Part shown: piece by piece, positions 1 to 8,379 of the stretch
Position numbering within the stretch: the stretch's first letter is position 1
How the letters are laid out: each line of letters opens with the position of its first letter
Assembly (NCBI GenBank): GCA_963711005.1
Contig: CAVQCJ010000002.1
Coordinates: 1,612,001-1,676,000, forward strand
Reading direction: 5' to 3'
Length of the DNA stretch: 64,000 nt
Origin: CAVQCJ01 sp963711005
Lineage (GTDB): Bacteria; Actinomycetota; Actinomycetes; Prado026
Program-made: the position numbers and the translations under genes
The notes under the pieces: generated by a model
The model's input: the letters and a program-made list of their open reading frames with translations, nothing else
What the model was told of the DNA's origin: nothing
Database searches by the model: none

Positions 1-413
1 GTGTCCAGCGGGAGCCGGTGCAGCCGCGGCACGAGCTGGATGTCGTGCTTGTAGGTGAGCAGCTCGCGGGCCTGCGCGTCGGGGACCCAGCGCAGCTCGT
101 CGATCTCCTCGGTCGGCTCGAACGGCTCGACGGGCGGGTCCTCGACCCGCGCCGCCCAGTAGCGGACGTGCTTGGGGAGCCCGTCCACGTGGTACCGGCG
201 GCTGGGCAGCGGTCGGCCCAGCGCGATGGCGTAGCCGGTCTCCTCGGCGACCTCGCGCACGGCGGCCACGGCCGGGTGCTCGGCGGGCTCGAGCTTGCCC
301 TTGGGGAACGACCAGTCCTTGCGCTGCGTCCGGTGCACCAGGGCGAGCTCGATGCCGTCGGCGGCCGGGCGCCACAGCACGGCGCCGGCGGCCCGGATCA
401 CCTGCACGGCCAC
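1..413 (-). CDS. mutT1: NUDIX hydrolase, MutT1-like (3' end outside window)
   Basis: The visible 137 residues form a NUDIX domain with a complete Nudix box: G39, E45, then R53-E54 and E57-E58-T-G60. The family hydrolyses nucleoside diphosphate derivatives such as 8-oxo-dGTP or diadenosine polyphosphates. In mycobacteria mutT1 lies beside ppk and has a C-terminal histidine-phosphatase domain; that part would lie beyond the left edge, so its presence is unknown. The start is GTG at 413 (GTG at 407 is an alternative), 3 nt after the CYTH-CHAD stop, which implies one operon with the polyphosphate genes. The symbol rests on synteny plus the domain. Confidence 0.8.
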   Translation of the reverse strand, partial: MAVQVIRAAGAVLWRPAADGIELALVHRTQRKDWSFPKGKLEPAEHPAVAAVREVAEETGYAIALGRPLPSRRYHVDGLPKHVRYWAARVEDPPVEPFEPTEEIDELRWVPDAQARELLTYKHDIQLVPRLHRLPLD

Positions 414-416
414 GGG

Positions 417-2090
417 TCAGCCCTGGACCTTGGCGAGGCCTGCCGGTCCGCCCGGGCCACCGGCCCTGGAGATCTCGGGCCAGACGTGCATGAACTGTGT
501 CCTGGCGGTCACGACGGCCGTCCGCTCCGCCTCGTGCAGCAGCCCGAGGACGAAGCCGGTGGTCCCGGTCACGCGGCGGCCGGCGGCCAGCTCGCGCGCG
601 GTCTTCGCCGCGATCACCGCGTCCTGGTGCTCGCCGAGCAGCTCGGTGACCTGCTCGAGGGCCTTGGCCAGCTTGCGCGCCGGCCGGCCGAACACGGGGG
701 CGAGCGCCTCGGCGGCGTACCGGGCCCGTTTGGCCGCGATCCGCGTCTCGTGCCAGGAGTCGTCGGTGCCGTCCGGTCGCAGCCGGGCGGCGTCCCGGCT
801 GAGCCGGCGCCAGGCCTTGGCCAGCAGCGGTGGCAGCTCCGTCGCGGCCGGGCGGTTGGCCGCCTCGGTCAGCACCGGCTCACGGGCGGCCGCCACGAGC
901 AGCGCCAGCAGCGCGAGATACCGGTCCGATCCCATCGCCGCGTCCAGCCCGGCCTGGGCGGCCGGGCGTTCGGCGTCGAAGGTCCGGCGGACGACGGCTG
1001 CGGCGGCGGCGATGTCGCGCCGATCCGTGTGGTCCACGCCGGCCCGGCCATGGCCCCCCTCGTGGTCGCCGGCGTCCGGCTCCGCCGCGGACAGGGCCGC
1101 CAGGTGGTCGAGCAGTCGCTCCTCGAGCACCTCGCGGTCGCGAAGGTGGCCCAGCTCCGCCGCGATCCAGGACAGCTCGTCGCGCAGCTCGGTCGCCCAC
1201 GCCTCGTCGACGAGTGGGGCGAACACCTTCAGCCCGCTGCGCAGCCGCCGCGCAGCCACCCGCATCTGGTGCACCGAGTCGGGCAGCCCGCGCCGTACCC
1301 GAAGGTCCTGGGCCAGGAACGCGCTGGTGTTGCGGACCACGTGCGCACGGATCGCCGCCCCGGCGGGGTCGTGCGGCCCCACCGGCGCCAGGCTGCTGGG
1401 CGGCGGCACGTCCGGCGGCGCCATCGCGGCCGGTCCGAGCGCCCGCACCGCCTTGGACGGCAGCCCGCCCTCGATCGCGCCCGAGCCGACCAGTGCCGCG
1501 ACCACGGCGGCGATCTCGTCCGGGGCGCCGTCGCGGCTCTCCACCTCGAGCTCGCGGAACCGGGCGGCGACGTGGGTGCCGTCCAGGACCGAGACGGTGT
1601 CGTCGGTGAGCTCGGCGAGGAGACGGCCGTCGGGGCCGACCAGCTCGTACGGCCGCCGTTCGGTGCGCAGCGTCGCCACCGGCTCGACGTCGGCCCCGCG
1701 GGTCACGCCCAGCACGATCCGCAGCAGCTCCGCCGGCGGGGCGAGCGCTTCGTCCAACGGCAGCCGCACCTCGTCTCGGACCGCGGCGCCGTTCGAGCCG
1801 GCGCCGGAGCCGGGGTCGGTACCCGAGAGGTCGTCGGCCGGCAGCTTGAGGTGCCAGCCGTCGTCCACTCCGCCGGAGCGCCGCCGCAGGGTGACGTGCG
1901 AGCGGGCCAGCCGCAGGTCGCCGGTGTCGTAGTACGTGGCGGTGAGCTCGAGCGTCGGCTGCTCGCGGACCTGCGCCACCGCAGCCGGCTCGTCGCCAGC
2001 CGCGGAGGTGAGGTCGGGGAGCCGGTACAGCCCGTGCACGCGCAGCTTGCGCTCGACCTCGCGGTACGTCTGCGGTGCGGCTGAAGTCAC
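417..2090 (-). CDS. CYTH-CHAD domain protein
   Basis: 557 residues. The N-terminal CYTH (triphosphate tunnel) domain, roughly residues 8-215, shows the ExExK signature as EVERK at 11-15. The C-terminal CHAD domain, roughly 250-535, is an Arg/Lys/His-rich helical bundle with the typical VHQMRVAARRLRS helix. CHAD domains bind polyphosphate and CYTH domains hydrolyse triphosphates or polyphosphate, so a role in polyphosphate turnover or granule association is inferred from family and from position directly after ppk. The GTG start at 2090 overlaps the ppk stop (GTGA), indicating translational coupling. The frame is open throughout. Confidence 0.88.
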   Translation of the reverse strand: MTSAAPQTYREVERKLRVHGLYRLPDLTSAAGDEPAAVAQVREQPTLELTATYYDTGDLRLARSHVTLRRRSGGVDDGWHLKLPADDLSGTDPGSGAGSNGAAVRDEVRLPLDEALAPPAELLRIVLGVTRGADVEPVATLRTERRPYELVGPDGRLLAELTDDTVSVLDGTHVAARFRELEVESRDGAPDEIAAVVAALVGSGAIEGGLPSKAVRALGPAAMAPPDVPPPSSLAPVGPHDPAGAAIRAHVVRNTSAFLAQDLRVRRGLPDSVHQMRVAARRLRSGLKVFAPLVDEAWATELRDELSWIAAELGHLRDREVLEERLLDHLAALSAAEPDAGDHEGGHGRAGVDHTDRRDIAAAAAVVRRTFDAERPAAQAGLDAAMGSDRYLALLALLVAAAREPVLTEAANRPAATELPPLLAKAWRRLSRDAARLRPDGTDDSWHETRIAAKRARYAAEALAPVFGRPARKLAKALEQVTELLGEHQDAVIAAKTARELAAGRRVTGTTGFVLGLLHEAERTAVVTARTQFMHVWPEISRAGGPGGPAGLAKVQG

Positions 2091-4199
2091 GCGGACGCCT
2101 TGCGGCGCTGGTGCAGGCCGATCAGGTAGGCCTGCAGGTCGAGCAGCGGCTCGCCGTCCGCGCCGTACGCCACCCGCTGCCACTCGCCGTCCGGCTGGAG
2201 GCTCCACGACGCGGTCCCCCGGTCGAATCCCAGGCGCAGCAGCTCGTCGAGCTCGGCGATGTGCTCGGGACCGTCGATGCGCACCAGCGCCTCGACCCGG
2301 CGGTCCAGGTTGCGGTGCATGAGGTCGGCCGAGCCGATCCACATCTCGCTCTCCGCGCCGACTCCGAACGCGAACAGCCGCGAGTGCTCGAGGAACCGCC
2401 CCAGGATCGAGCGCACCCGGATGTTCTCCGACAGCTCCCGGTACGCCCGGCCGCAGCGCACAGATCCCGCGGACCAGGATGTCCACCGGGACGCCGGCCT
2501 GGCTGGCCCGGTACAGCGAGTCGATGGTCGCTTCGTCGACGATGGAGTTGAGCTTGAAGCGGATCGCCGCGGGCTTGCCCTCCCGCGCCCGGTCGACCTC
2601 GCGCTCGATCCGTTCCACGAGGCCGGAGCGGACCGAGTTCGGCGCGACCAGCAGCCGCTCGTACTCGGTGTTCATCGAGTAGCCGGACAGCACGTTGAAC
2701 AGGTCCGCGACGTCGGCCCCGACGACCGGGTCGGCGGTGAGCAGGCCGAGGTCCTCGTACAGGCGGGCGGTCTTGGGGTGGTAGTTGCCGGTCCCGATGT
2801 GCGAGTACCGGCGGATCCCGACCTTCTCCTGGCGGACCACCATGCTCAGCTTGCAGTGCGTCTTGAGCCCGACGAGGCCGTACACGACGTGGCAGCCGGC
2901 CTCCTCGAGCTTGCGCGCCCGCTTGATGTTCGCGCCCTCGTCGAACCGGGCCTTGATCTCCACCAGGACGAGCACCTGCTTGCCGGCCTCGGCGGCGTCG
3001 ATGAGCGCCTCGACGATCGGGGAGTCCATGCTCGTGCGGTAGAGGGTCTGCTTGATGGCCAGGACGTTCGGGTCGGCCGCGGCCTGCTCCAGGAACGCCT
3101 GCACGGACGTCGAGAACGAGTCGTACGGATGGTGCAGCAGGACGTCGTGGTCGCGCAGCACGGCGAGGATGTCCGGGGCGGTCGCGGACTCGAACTCGGC
3201 GAGCTCGTGGCTGGTCCGCGGCAGGAACGGCGGGTCCTTGAGCTCGACCCGGTCCAGCCTGAGCAGGTCCATCAGGCCGGTGAGGTCCAGCGGGCTCGGC
3301 AGCGCGAACACCTCGCTGTCGGTGACGCCGAGCTCGCGCACCAGCAGGTCCAGCACGTGCGGGTCGACCGTCTCGACGACCTCCAGCCGCACCGGTGGGC
3401 CGAAGCGGCGTCGCATCAGCTCGCGCTCCATCGCCTGGAGGAGGTTCTCGGCGTCGTCCTCCTCCACCTCGACGTCCTCGTTGCGGGTGACCCGGAAGCT
3501 GTGGTGCTGGAGCACCTCCATGCCCGGGAACAACGTGTCCAGGTGCGCGGCGATGACCTCCTCGAGCGGCACGAAGCGCTGCTCGGCGACCGCGTGGAAG
3601 CGGGACAGGTTCGGCGGGACCTTGACCCGGGCGAAGTGCTCGCTGCCGGTGGACGGGTTGCGCACCACGACGGCGAGGTTCAGCGACAGCCCGGAGATGT
3701 ACGGGAAAGGGTGCGCCGGGTCGACGGCGAGCGGGGTGAGCACCGGGAAGATCCGGTCGTCGAAGAAACGGTCGGACTCGGCCTGCTCCTGCGCGGTGAG
3801 CTCGTCCCAGCGCAGGATCTCGATGCCTTCCTTGCCCAGCGCCGGCCGGACGTCGTCGCCGAAGCAGCGGGCGTGCCGGGCCATGAGCTCGCGGCTTCGG
3901 GTCAGGATCGCCTCGTGCACCTCGCGGGGCAGGCCGCCGCTGGCGGCGCGGACGGCGATGCCGGTGGCGATGCGCCGCTTCAGCCCGGCGACCCGCACCA
4001 TGAAGAACTCGTCCAGGTTGCTGGCGAAGATCGCCAGGAACTTGGACCGCTCCAGCAGCGGCACCGACTGGTCCTCGGCGAGCTCGAGCACCCGCTCGTT
4101 GAACGCGAGCCAGGACAGCTCGCGGTCCAGGAAGCGGTCGGCCGGTAGCGGCTCCGGCCCGCTGTCGTACTCGACCTCGGCGACCGCCACATCGTCCAT
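2087..4199 (-). CDS. ppk: Polyphosphate kinase 1 (one-base frameshift)
   Basis: About 703 residues if corrected. It makes polyphosphate from ATP. The N-terminal and middle PPK domains read in one frame (FLDRELSWLAFNERVLELA near the start, and HIGTGNYHPKTARLYED with the phosphorylated His). After GICALRPGVPG the frame is lost; the rest (LSENIRVRSI, FLEHSRLF with the second catalytic His) continues in the next frame to the stop at 2087. One extra base within about 2434-2441 (GGAG where GGG or GGA is expected) explains this. Because the fragment after the shift is fully conserved, a sequence error is likelier than a dead gene. Start ATG 4199, chosen over an in-frame ATG upstream because family homology begins just after it. 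Confidence 0.88.
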
Positions 4200-4263
4200 C
4201 CCCCCATGGTGGCACCCCCGGGTGAACGCTGCCGCCACCTCGCCCGACCCGGGCCTGCGGCCG

Positions 4264-5229
4264 TCAAGGGGCGTCAGGGCGGTGGACGTCAGGGGCGGTG
4301 AACATGACGTCGGTGTCCCAGTGGGTGAAGCCGAGGTCGCTGTAGAGCCGGATCGCCGGGAGGTTCTTCTCCTCGACGTACAGCATCGCCTCCGGCAGGC
4401 CGGCCGCCCGCAGGTGCCGAAGCCCCACGAGCGTCAGCGCCCGGCCGAGGCCGCCGCCCTGCTCGGCCGGGTCCACGCCCACGACGTACACCTCGCCGAT
4501 CGGCGGGTGGTCGTGATGGCGGGCGGCGCCGCCGTGCACCTTCGTCCAGTGGAAGCCGACGATCCGTTCGGGCGGCCCCGGCCGGGCGGCCAGGAAGAAC
4601 CCGGCGGCGTCGAACCACGGTTCCTGCAGCCGCTGCCGCAGGTCCGCCTCGGTCCAGCGCCCCTGCTCGGGGTGCGCGGCGAACGCGCGCGCGTTCACCG
4701 CCAGCCAGGCCGCGTCGTCCGGTCCGGGCCGGAACGTGCGCACCCCGATCCCGGCCGGCAGCACCGGCTCGGGCAGCGGGGCGTACAGCGACCGGCGCAT
4801 CTGCCACAGCGAGCGGGACACGCTGAAGCCCATCGAACCGGCCAGCGCAGCGGCGGCCGCGTGCTCGCCGTGCGACCACAGCCGCAGCCGGCCGTCGGGG
4901 CTCTCGGCCAGCAGCTGGGCGGCCAGACGGCGGCCGTACCCGTGCCCGCGCAGACCGGGGTCGACGACGAGCTCGGCGCTGGACCCGCTGACCTCGTCGG
5001 AGACGTCCAGGTGGCCGTAGCCCGCGAGCCTGTCGCCGCCCGCCGCGTACACCAGCACGTGCTTGACGTTCGTGTCGCCGCCGTGGCGCAGGTGCAGGGT
5101 GACGTGCTCGGACAGCGGCCGCACCCCGTCGACCTCGGTCGCCCGCTCGACCAGGACGGCGACGGCGGCCAGCTCACCCGGGTCGAGCCGGCGCAGCACC
5201 TCGACCCGTGCCTGCGGTGCGACGCCCAC
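4264..5229 (-). CDS. mshD: Mycothiol synthase
   Basis: 321 residues with two tandem GNAT folds. It acetylates Cys-GlcN-Ins with acetyl-CoA, the last step of mycothiol synthesis. The C-terminal domain shows a clear acetyl-CoA pyrophosphate loop (EQGGGLGRAL) after VYVVGVDP; the N-terminal domain has a degenerate counterpart around LRGHGYGRRLAAQLL, as in the family. It lies directly downstream of glnR on the same strand (21 nt between), the same order as Rv0818-Rv0819 in Mycobacterium tuberculosis. The start is ATG at 5229. Confidence 0.93.
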   Translation of the reverse strand: MGVAPQARVEVLRRLDPGELAAVAVLVERATEVDGVRPLSEHVTLHLRHGGDTNVKHVLVYAAGGDRLAGYGHLDVSDEVSGSSAELVVDPGLRGHGYGRRLAAQLLAESPDGRLRLWSHGEHAAAAALAGSMGFSVSRSLWQMRRSLYAPLPEPVLPAGIGVRTFRPGPDDAAWLAVNARAFAAHPEQGRWTEADLRQRLQEPWFDAAGFFLAARPGPPERIVGFHWTKVHGGAARHHDHPPIGEVYVVGVDPAEQGGGLGRALTLVGLRHLRAAGLPEAMLYVEEKNLPAIRLYSDLGFTHWDTDVMFTAPDVHRPDAP

Positions 5230-5249
5230 GGCTGGAGGCTAGTCCGGGC

Positions 5250-5972
5250 TCAGCCGGCGCCGGCCCCGACGCGCTCCTCGGCGTCCGCGTCGGGACGCTG
5301 GACGACGAACCGGTAGCCCACGTTCCGCACGGTGCCGATCAGCGCCTCGTGCTCGGGCCCCAGCTTGGCCCGCAGCCGGCGCACGTGCACGTCGACCGTA
5401 CGGGTGCCCCCGTAGTAGTCGTAGCCCCACACCTCCTGCAGCAGCTGGGCCCTGGTGAACACCCGGCCGGGGTGCTGGGCGAGGAACTTCAGCAGCTCGA
5501 ACTCCTTGAACGTGAGGTCCAGGACCCGGCCGCGCACCTTGGCCGTGTACGTGGACTCGTCGATGCTCACGTCGCCGGAGCGGATCTCGTCCGGCAGGTC
5601 GTCGTCCCCGCCTCGGGCGGCGAGCAGCCGGCCCGCCGTCACCCGGAGCCGGGCCTCGACCTCGGCCGGGCCGGCGCTGTCCAGCAGGACGTCGTCGACG
5701 CCCCAGTCGGCGCTGACCGCGACCATGCCGCCCTCGGTCACGACCAGCAGCACCGGGACGTCGACGCCGGTGGTCCGCATCAGCCGGCACAGGCTCCGCA
5801 CGTGCGGCAGGTCGCGCCGGCCGTCGACCACGATCGCGTCGCACGGCGGGGCGTCGATCAGCGCGGACGCCTCCGCCGGCGCCACCCGGACCTGGTGCAT
5901 GAGCAGGCCGAGGGCAGGCAGCACCTCGGTGGACGGCTGCAGCGCGTTGGTCAGCAGGAGCAGCTGGCTCAA
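5250..5972 (-). CDS. glnR: GlnR nitrogen regulator (TTG start)
   Basis: 240 residues. An OmpR-family orphan response regulator controlling nitrogen assimilation in actinobacteria. The N-terminal atypical receiver begins LLLLTNALQPSTEVLPALGL, a GlnR hallmark, and the C-terminal winged helix (about 130-225) contains LDLTFKEFELLKFLAQHPGR and GTRTVDVHVRRLRAKLG. Known GlnR proteins start one or two residues before LLLL, which places the start at TTG 5972; it is preceded by GGAGGAA (complement of 5979-5985). The frame is open far upstream, so an automatic call could wrongly extend it through the 19-bp repeats. The neighbour mshD matches the mycobacterial order. Confidence 0.93.
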   Translation of the reverse strand: MSQLLLLTNALQPSTEVLPALGLLMHQVRVAPAEASALIDAPPCDAIVVDGRRDLPHVRSLCRLMRTTGVDVPVLLVVTEGGMVAVSADWGVDDVLLDSAGPAEVEARLRVTAGRLLAARGGDDDLPDEIRSGDVSIDESTYTAKVRGRVLDLTFKEFELLKFLAQHPGRVFTRAQLLQEVWGYDYYGGTRTVDVHVRRLRAKLGPEHEALIGTVRNVGYRFVVQRPDADAEERVGAGAG

Positions 5973-5984
5973 GGCGGTTCCTCC

Positions 5985-6037
5985 GGCTCCAGAAAGCACA
6001 ACGGGCTCCAGAAAGCACAACGGGCTCCAGAAAGCAC
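5985..6037. repeat. 19-bp tandem repeat in the glnR leader
   Basis: Two perfect copies of a 19-bp unit (5985-6003 and 6004-6022) and a 15-bp partial copy (6023-6037) lie immediately upstream of the glnR Shine-Dalgarno. On the glnR strand each unit carries CTGGAGCC, giving three GGAG decoys before the real GGAGGAA. Only the tandem structure is seen; function is unknown and copy number may vary between strains. Confidence 0.85.
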
Positions 6038-6090
6038 CGTGGGACCCGAGTGGCGTCATCGCCCAGGTCCCGGGTGTGAGGATAGCCGAC

Positions 6091-6915
6091 ATGGCTGCGA
6101 CGCCCACCGGCTGGTCCGAGGAGCGGACGCTGCTGACCAGCGACGGCGTACGGGTCTCGGCGGCGTTGCGCCGTCCGGGTGGACCCGCGGGCCGCACGGC
6201 CGGTGCGCAGCCAATGGAGCTGGCGTTCGTGCTGGCGCACGGGTTCACCGGGACGTGGCGCTCGGCCGGGCTCGCGCGGGTGGCCGCGGTGCTGACCGCG
6301 GGTCCGGACGCCGGCACGGTGGTGGCCTTCGACTTCCGCGGCCACGGGCGCTCCGGCGGGCAGAGCACGGTGGGCGACCGCGAGGTGTACGACCTGGACG
6401 CCGCCGTGCGGTGGGCCCGGCTGCTGGGCCACCGGAAGGTCGCGACCGTCGGCTTCTCGATGGGTGCCTCGGTGGCGGTGCGGCACGCCGCGCTGCTCGG
6501 CGGCGTCGACGCCGTGGTCGCGGTGAGCGGTCCGGCGCGCTGGTTCTACAAGGGCACGGCCCCGATGCGGCGGTTGCACCACGTCGTCGAACGGCCGTCC
6601 GGACGGCTCGTGGCGCGGGTCGCGCTGCGTACCAGGATCGGGGCCGACCGCTGGGACCCGATGCCCGAGGAGCCGCGCGCGGTCGCCGGGCGGATCGCCC
6701 CGACGCCGCTGCTGGTGGTGCACGGCGACAGCGACCCGTACTTCCCGCTCGACCACGCCGAGGAGCTCGCGGCCGCGGCCGGGCCGGCGGGGGAGCTGTG
6801 GGTGGAGCCGGGGTTCGGCCACGCCGAGGCGGCCATGGACGCGGACCTGACCGCCCGGATCGGGTCGTGGGTTCGTACCGCGGTGGGGCTCGAGGTGACC
6901 GGTGCCAGGTCCTGA
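6091..6915 (+). CDS. Alpha/beta hydrolase
   Basis: 274 residues with the alpha/beta-hydrolase fold: oxyanion HGFTG near residue 50, nucleophile elbow GFSMGAS (Ser123), an acidic residue in HGDSDPYFP (Asp213 or Asp215) and His244 in GFGHAEA. The substrate is unknown. The start ATG 6091 follows GAGGAT by 7 nt, so a leaderless transcript is possible. Its 3' end overlaps the next gene by 14 nt. Divergent from glnR. Confidence 0.85.
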   Translation: MAATPTGWSEERTLLTSDGVRVSAALRRPGGPAGRTAGAQPMELAFVLAHGFTGTWRSAGLARVAAVLTAGPDAGTVVAFDFRGHGRSGGQSTVGDREVYDLDAAVRWARLLGHRKVATVGFSMGASVAVRHAALLGGVDAVVAVSGPARWFYKGTAPMRRLHHVVERPSGRLVARVALRTRIGADRWDPMPEEPRAVAGRIAPTPLLVVHGDSDPYFPLDHAEELAAAAGPAGELWVEPGFGHAEAAMDADLTARIGSWVRTAVGLEVTGARS

Positions 6916-7192
6916 GACGGCGGCCGGCGTCGTGCGGCTGCGGTACTGGGCGGCCGCGAAGGCTGCGGCAGGCACCGCTGAGGAGCCGTTCGAGGCCCCG
7001 GCCGTGGCGACGCTGGCGGACCTGGTCGCCGCCGCGGTCGCGGCGCACCCCGACGACGGCACGCTCGCGCGGGTACTGGCTCGCTGCTCGTACCTCGTGG
7101 ACGGGGACCCGGTGGGGACTCGCCGCCACGCCTCGGTGCCGCTGCGGGTCGGCGCCGTGGTCGAGGCGCTGCCGCCGTTCGCCGGCGGCTGA
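6902..7192 (+). CDS. MoaD/ThiS-like sulfur carrier
   Basis: 96 residues, beta-grasp type, ending in the diglycine (FAGG) that is adenylated and thiocarboxylated in MoaD, ThiS and CysO. It begins at GTG 6902 inside the end of the hydrolase gene. Position beside a thioredoxin and a rhodanese-type sulfurtransferase fits a role in sulfur transfer, but whether it feeds molybdopterin, thiamine or cysteine synthesis cannot be told. Confidence 0.75.
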   Translation: MPGPETAAGVVRLRYWAAAKAAAGTAEEPFEAPAVATLADLVAAAVAAHPDDGTLARVLARCSYLVDGDPVGTRRHASVPLRVGAVVEALPPFAGG

Positions 7193-7264
7193 CATGGCAC
7201 GAGTCGGGTGGTCGAGAGCGGTCGGGAGGGGAATGGCGACGGCGAGCGGCACCGTTGCGACGGC

Positions 7265-7723
7265 GTGAGCCCCGGCCTCGTCGTCCTCGTCGTGGCCCTG
7301 CTGGCGGCCACCGCGTTCGGCGTGTACCGCCGGCTGACCGACGGGCGCATCCGCGGCGTCGACGCCGGGCCGGTCGTCGCGGCCGAGCCTTCTGGCGCGG
7401 TCGGGTCGTCGGGGCAGATGCTGACCGCCGCCGACCTGGGCGTCGAGCTCGGCGAGCGCGCCACCCTCGTCCAGTTCTCCACTGTGTTCTGCCAGCCGTG
7501 CCGACCCACCCGCCGGCTGCTCGCAGAGGTGGCCGGGATGGTCGACGGCGTCGGGCATGTCGACATCGACGCCGAGTCGCACCTCGACCTGGTCCGGCGC
7601 CTCGACATCCTCCGTACGCCCACCGTGCTGGTGCTGGACCCGGGCGGCCGGGTGGTCCGGCGGGCCACCGGGGTCCCCCGCAAGGCCGACCTCGTCGCGG
7701 CCCTCGGCGAGGCGATCCCTTGA
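7265..7723 (+). CDS. Membrane-anchored thioredoxin-like protein (ThiX type)
   Basis: 152 residues from GTG 7265. One N-terminal membrane helix (LVVLVVALLAATAFGVY) is followed by a thioredoxin fold with the redox pair C76-Q-P-C79 (FCQPC) and the cis-proline region RTPTVLVLD. The frame is also open from GTG 7208, but that start would put a charged stretch before the helix. Gene order (thioredoxin, then sulfurtransferase and DUF1416) parallels Rv0816c-Rv0815c-Rv0814c. It likely acts as an extracytoplasmic thiol-disulfide protein. Confidence 0.8.
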   Translation: MSPGLVVLVVALLAATAFGVYRRLTDGRIRGVDAGPVVAAEPSGAVGSSGQMLTAADLGVELGERATLVQFSTVFCQPCRPTRRLLAEVAGMVDGVGHVDIDAESHLDLVRRLDILRTPTVLVLDPGGRVVRRATGVPRKADLVAALGEAIP

Positions 7724-7775
7724 GACAGCCGTACCAGCATGCGGACGTTCCGATGACTGGGACGGTGCCATCGCC

Positions 7776-7781
7776 TACGCT
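7776..7781 (+). promoter_or_regulatory. -10 box of leaderless cysteine leader ORF
   Basis: TACGCT (TANNNT) ends 7 nt before ATG 7789. This spacing puts the transcription start at or next to the start codon, as in actinobacterial leaderless mRNAs. No convincing -35 is seen. Confidence 0.65.
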
Positions 7782-7788
7782 TGCCGCC

Positions 7789-7866
7789 ATGTCCGGGCAG
7801 GTGCTCACCAAACGGCGTGCGGTCGACCTGTGCCGCATGGCCACCTGCCTGTGTCGAATGTCCTGA
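7789..7866 (+). CDS. Cysteine-rich leader peptide (25 aa)
   Basis: A 25-residue ORF with an ATG start and TGA stop. Its second half contains three Cys close together, in the order DLC, ATC, LC. It sits 84 nt upstream of the DUF4395-sulfurtransferase-DUF1416 operon. In mycobacteria, leaderless polycysteine short ORFs upstream of homologous sulfur operons act as cysteine-responsive attenuators: stalling at Cys codons when cysteine is scarce raises expression of downstream genes. Position, size, Cys content and leaderless promoter all fit. The downstream mRNA folding was not computed. Confidence 0.78.
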   Translation: MSGQVLTKRRAVDLCRMATCLCRMS

Positions 7867-7950
7867 CGCTCTAGCCGCACCCCCTTTCGCGCGCCCTCCG
7901 TCGCGCCCCTGCGCTTCCCCCGTGCCGGCACCTGTCAGGAGCCACCCACC

Positions 7951-8379
7951 ATGTCTGTCGACCCTCGCGGTCCCCGCTTCGCAGCCGCACTCACCACCGT
8001 GCTGCTCGCGCTCGTCCTGCTCACCGGCAACCCCTGGCTGCTCGCGCTTCAGGCGGTCGTCTTCGCCCTGGGCGCCTTCCGAGGCATCCAGTCCACCCCG
8101 TACTCGTGGCTGTTCCGGCGCTTCGTCCGGCCGAGGCTGGCGCCGCCGGCCGAGCTCGAGGACGTACGGCCGCTGCGGTTCGCCCAGGCGATCGGGTTCG
8201 GCTTCGCCGTCATCGGCCTGGTCGGCGCCGCGACCGGCGCGACCGTCGTCTTCCTGGTCGCCACCGCGTTCGCGCTCGCGGCCGCCTTCCTGAACGCCGC
8301 GTTCGCCTACTGCCTCGGCTGCGAGGTCTACCTGCTCATCCGCCGCTTCACCCCCACCCGTGAGGAGATCCCCGCATGA
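7951..8379 (+). CDS. DUF4395 membrane protein
   Basis: 142 residues with two pairs of hydrophobic segments (AALTTVLLALVLL, LLALQAVVFALG, then two in the second half) and the conserved LGCEVYLL near the C-terminus. AGGAG precedes ATG 7951 by about 9 nt. It is the first gene of the operon after the leader ORF and overlaps the sulfurtransferase by 4 nt (ATGA). DUF4395 proteins regularly accompany sulfurtransferases; a role in moving or oxidising sulfur species at the membrane is inferred only from this. Confidence 0.85.
   Translation: MSVDPRGPRFAAALTTVLLALVLLTGNPWLLALQAVVFALGAFRGIQSTPYSWLFRRFVRPRLAPPAELEDVRPLRFAQAIGFGFAVIGLVGAATGATVVFLVATAFALAAAFLNAAFAYCLGCEVYLLIRRFTPTREEIPA

Noticed and set aside
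18..2084. Long + strand frame opposite the CYTH-CHAD and NUDIX genes
   Set aside because: High-GC shadow frame; the minus strand carries conserved motifs throughout.
417..4199. Apparent single 1273-codon protein joining polyphosphate kinase and CYTH-CHAD
   Set aside because: The join is created by a one-base shift near 2434-2441. The true ppk C-terminus reads in another frame to a stop that overlaps the CYTH-CHAD start.
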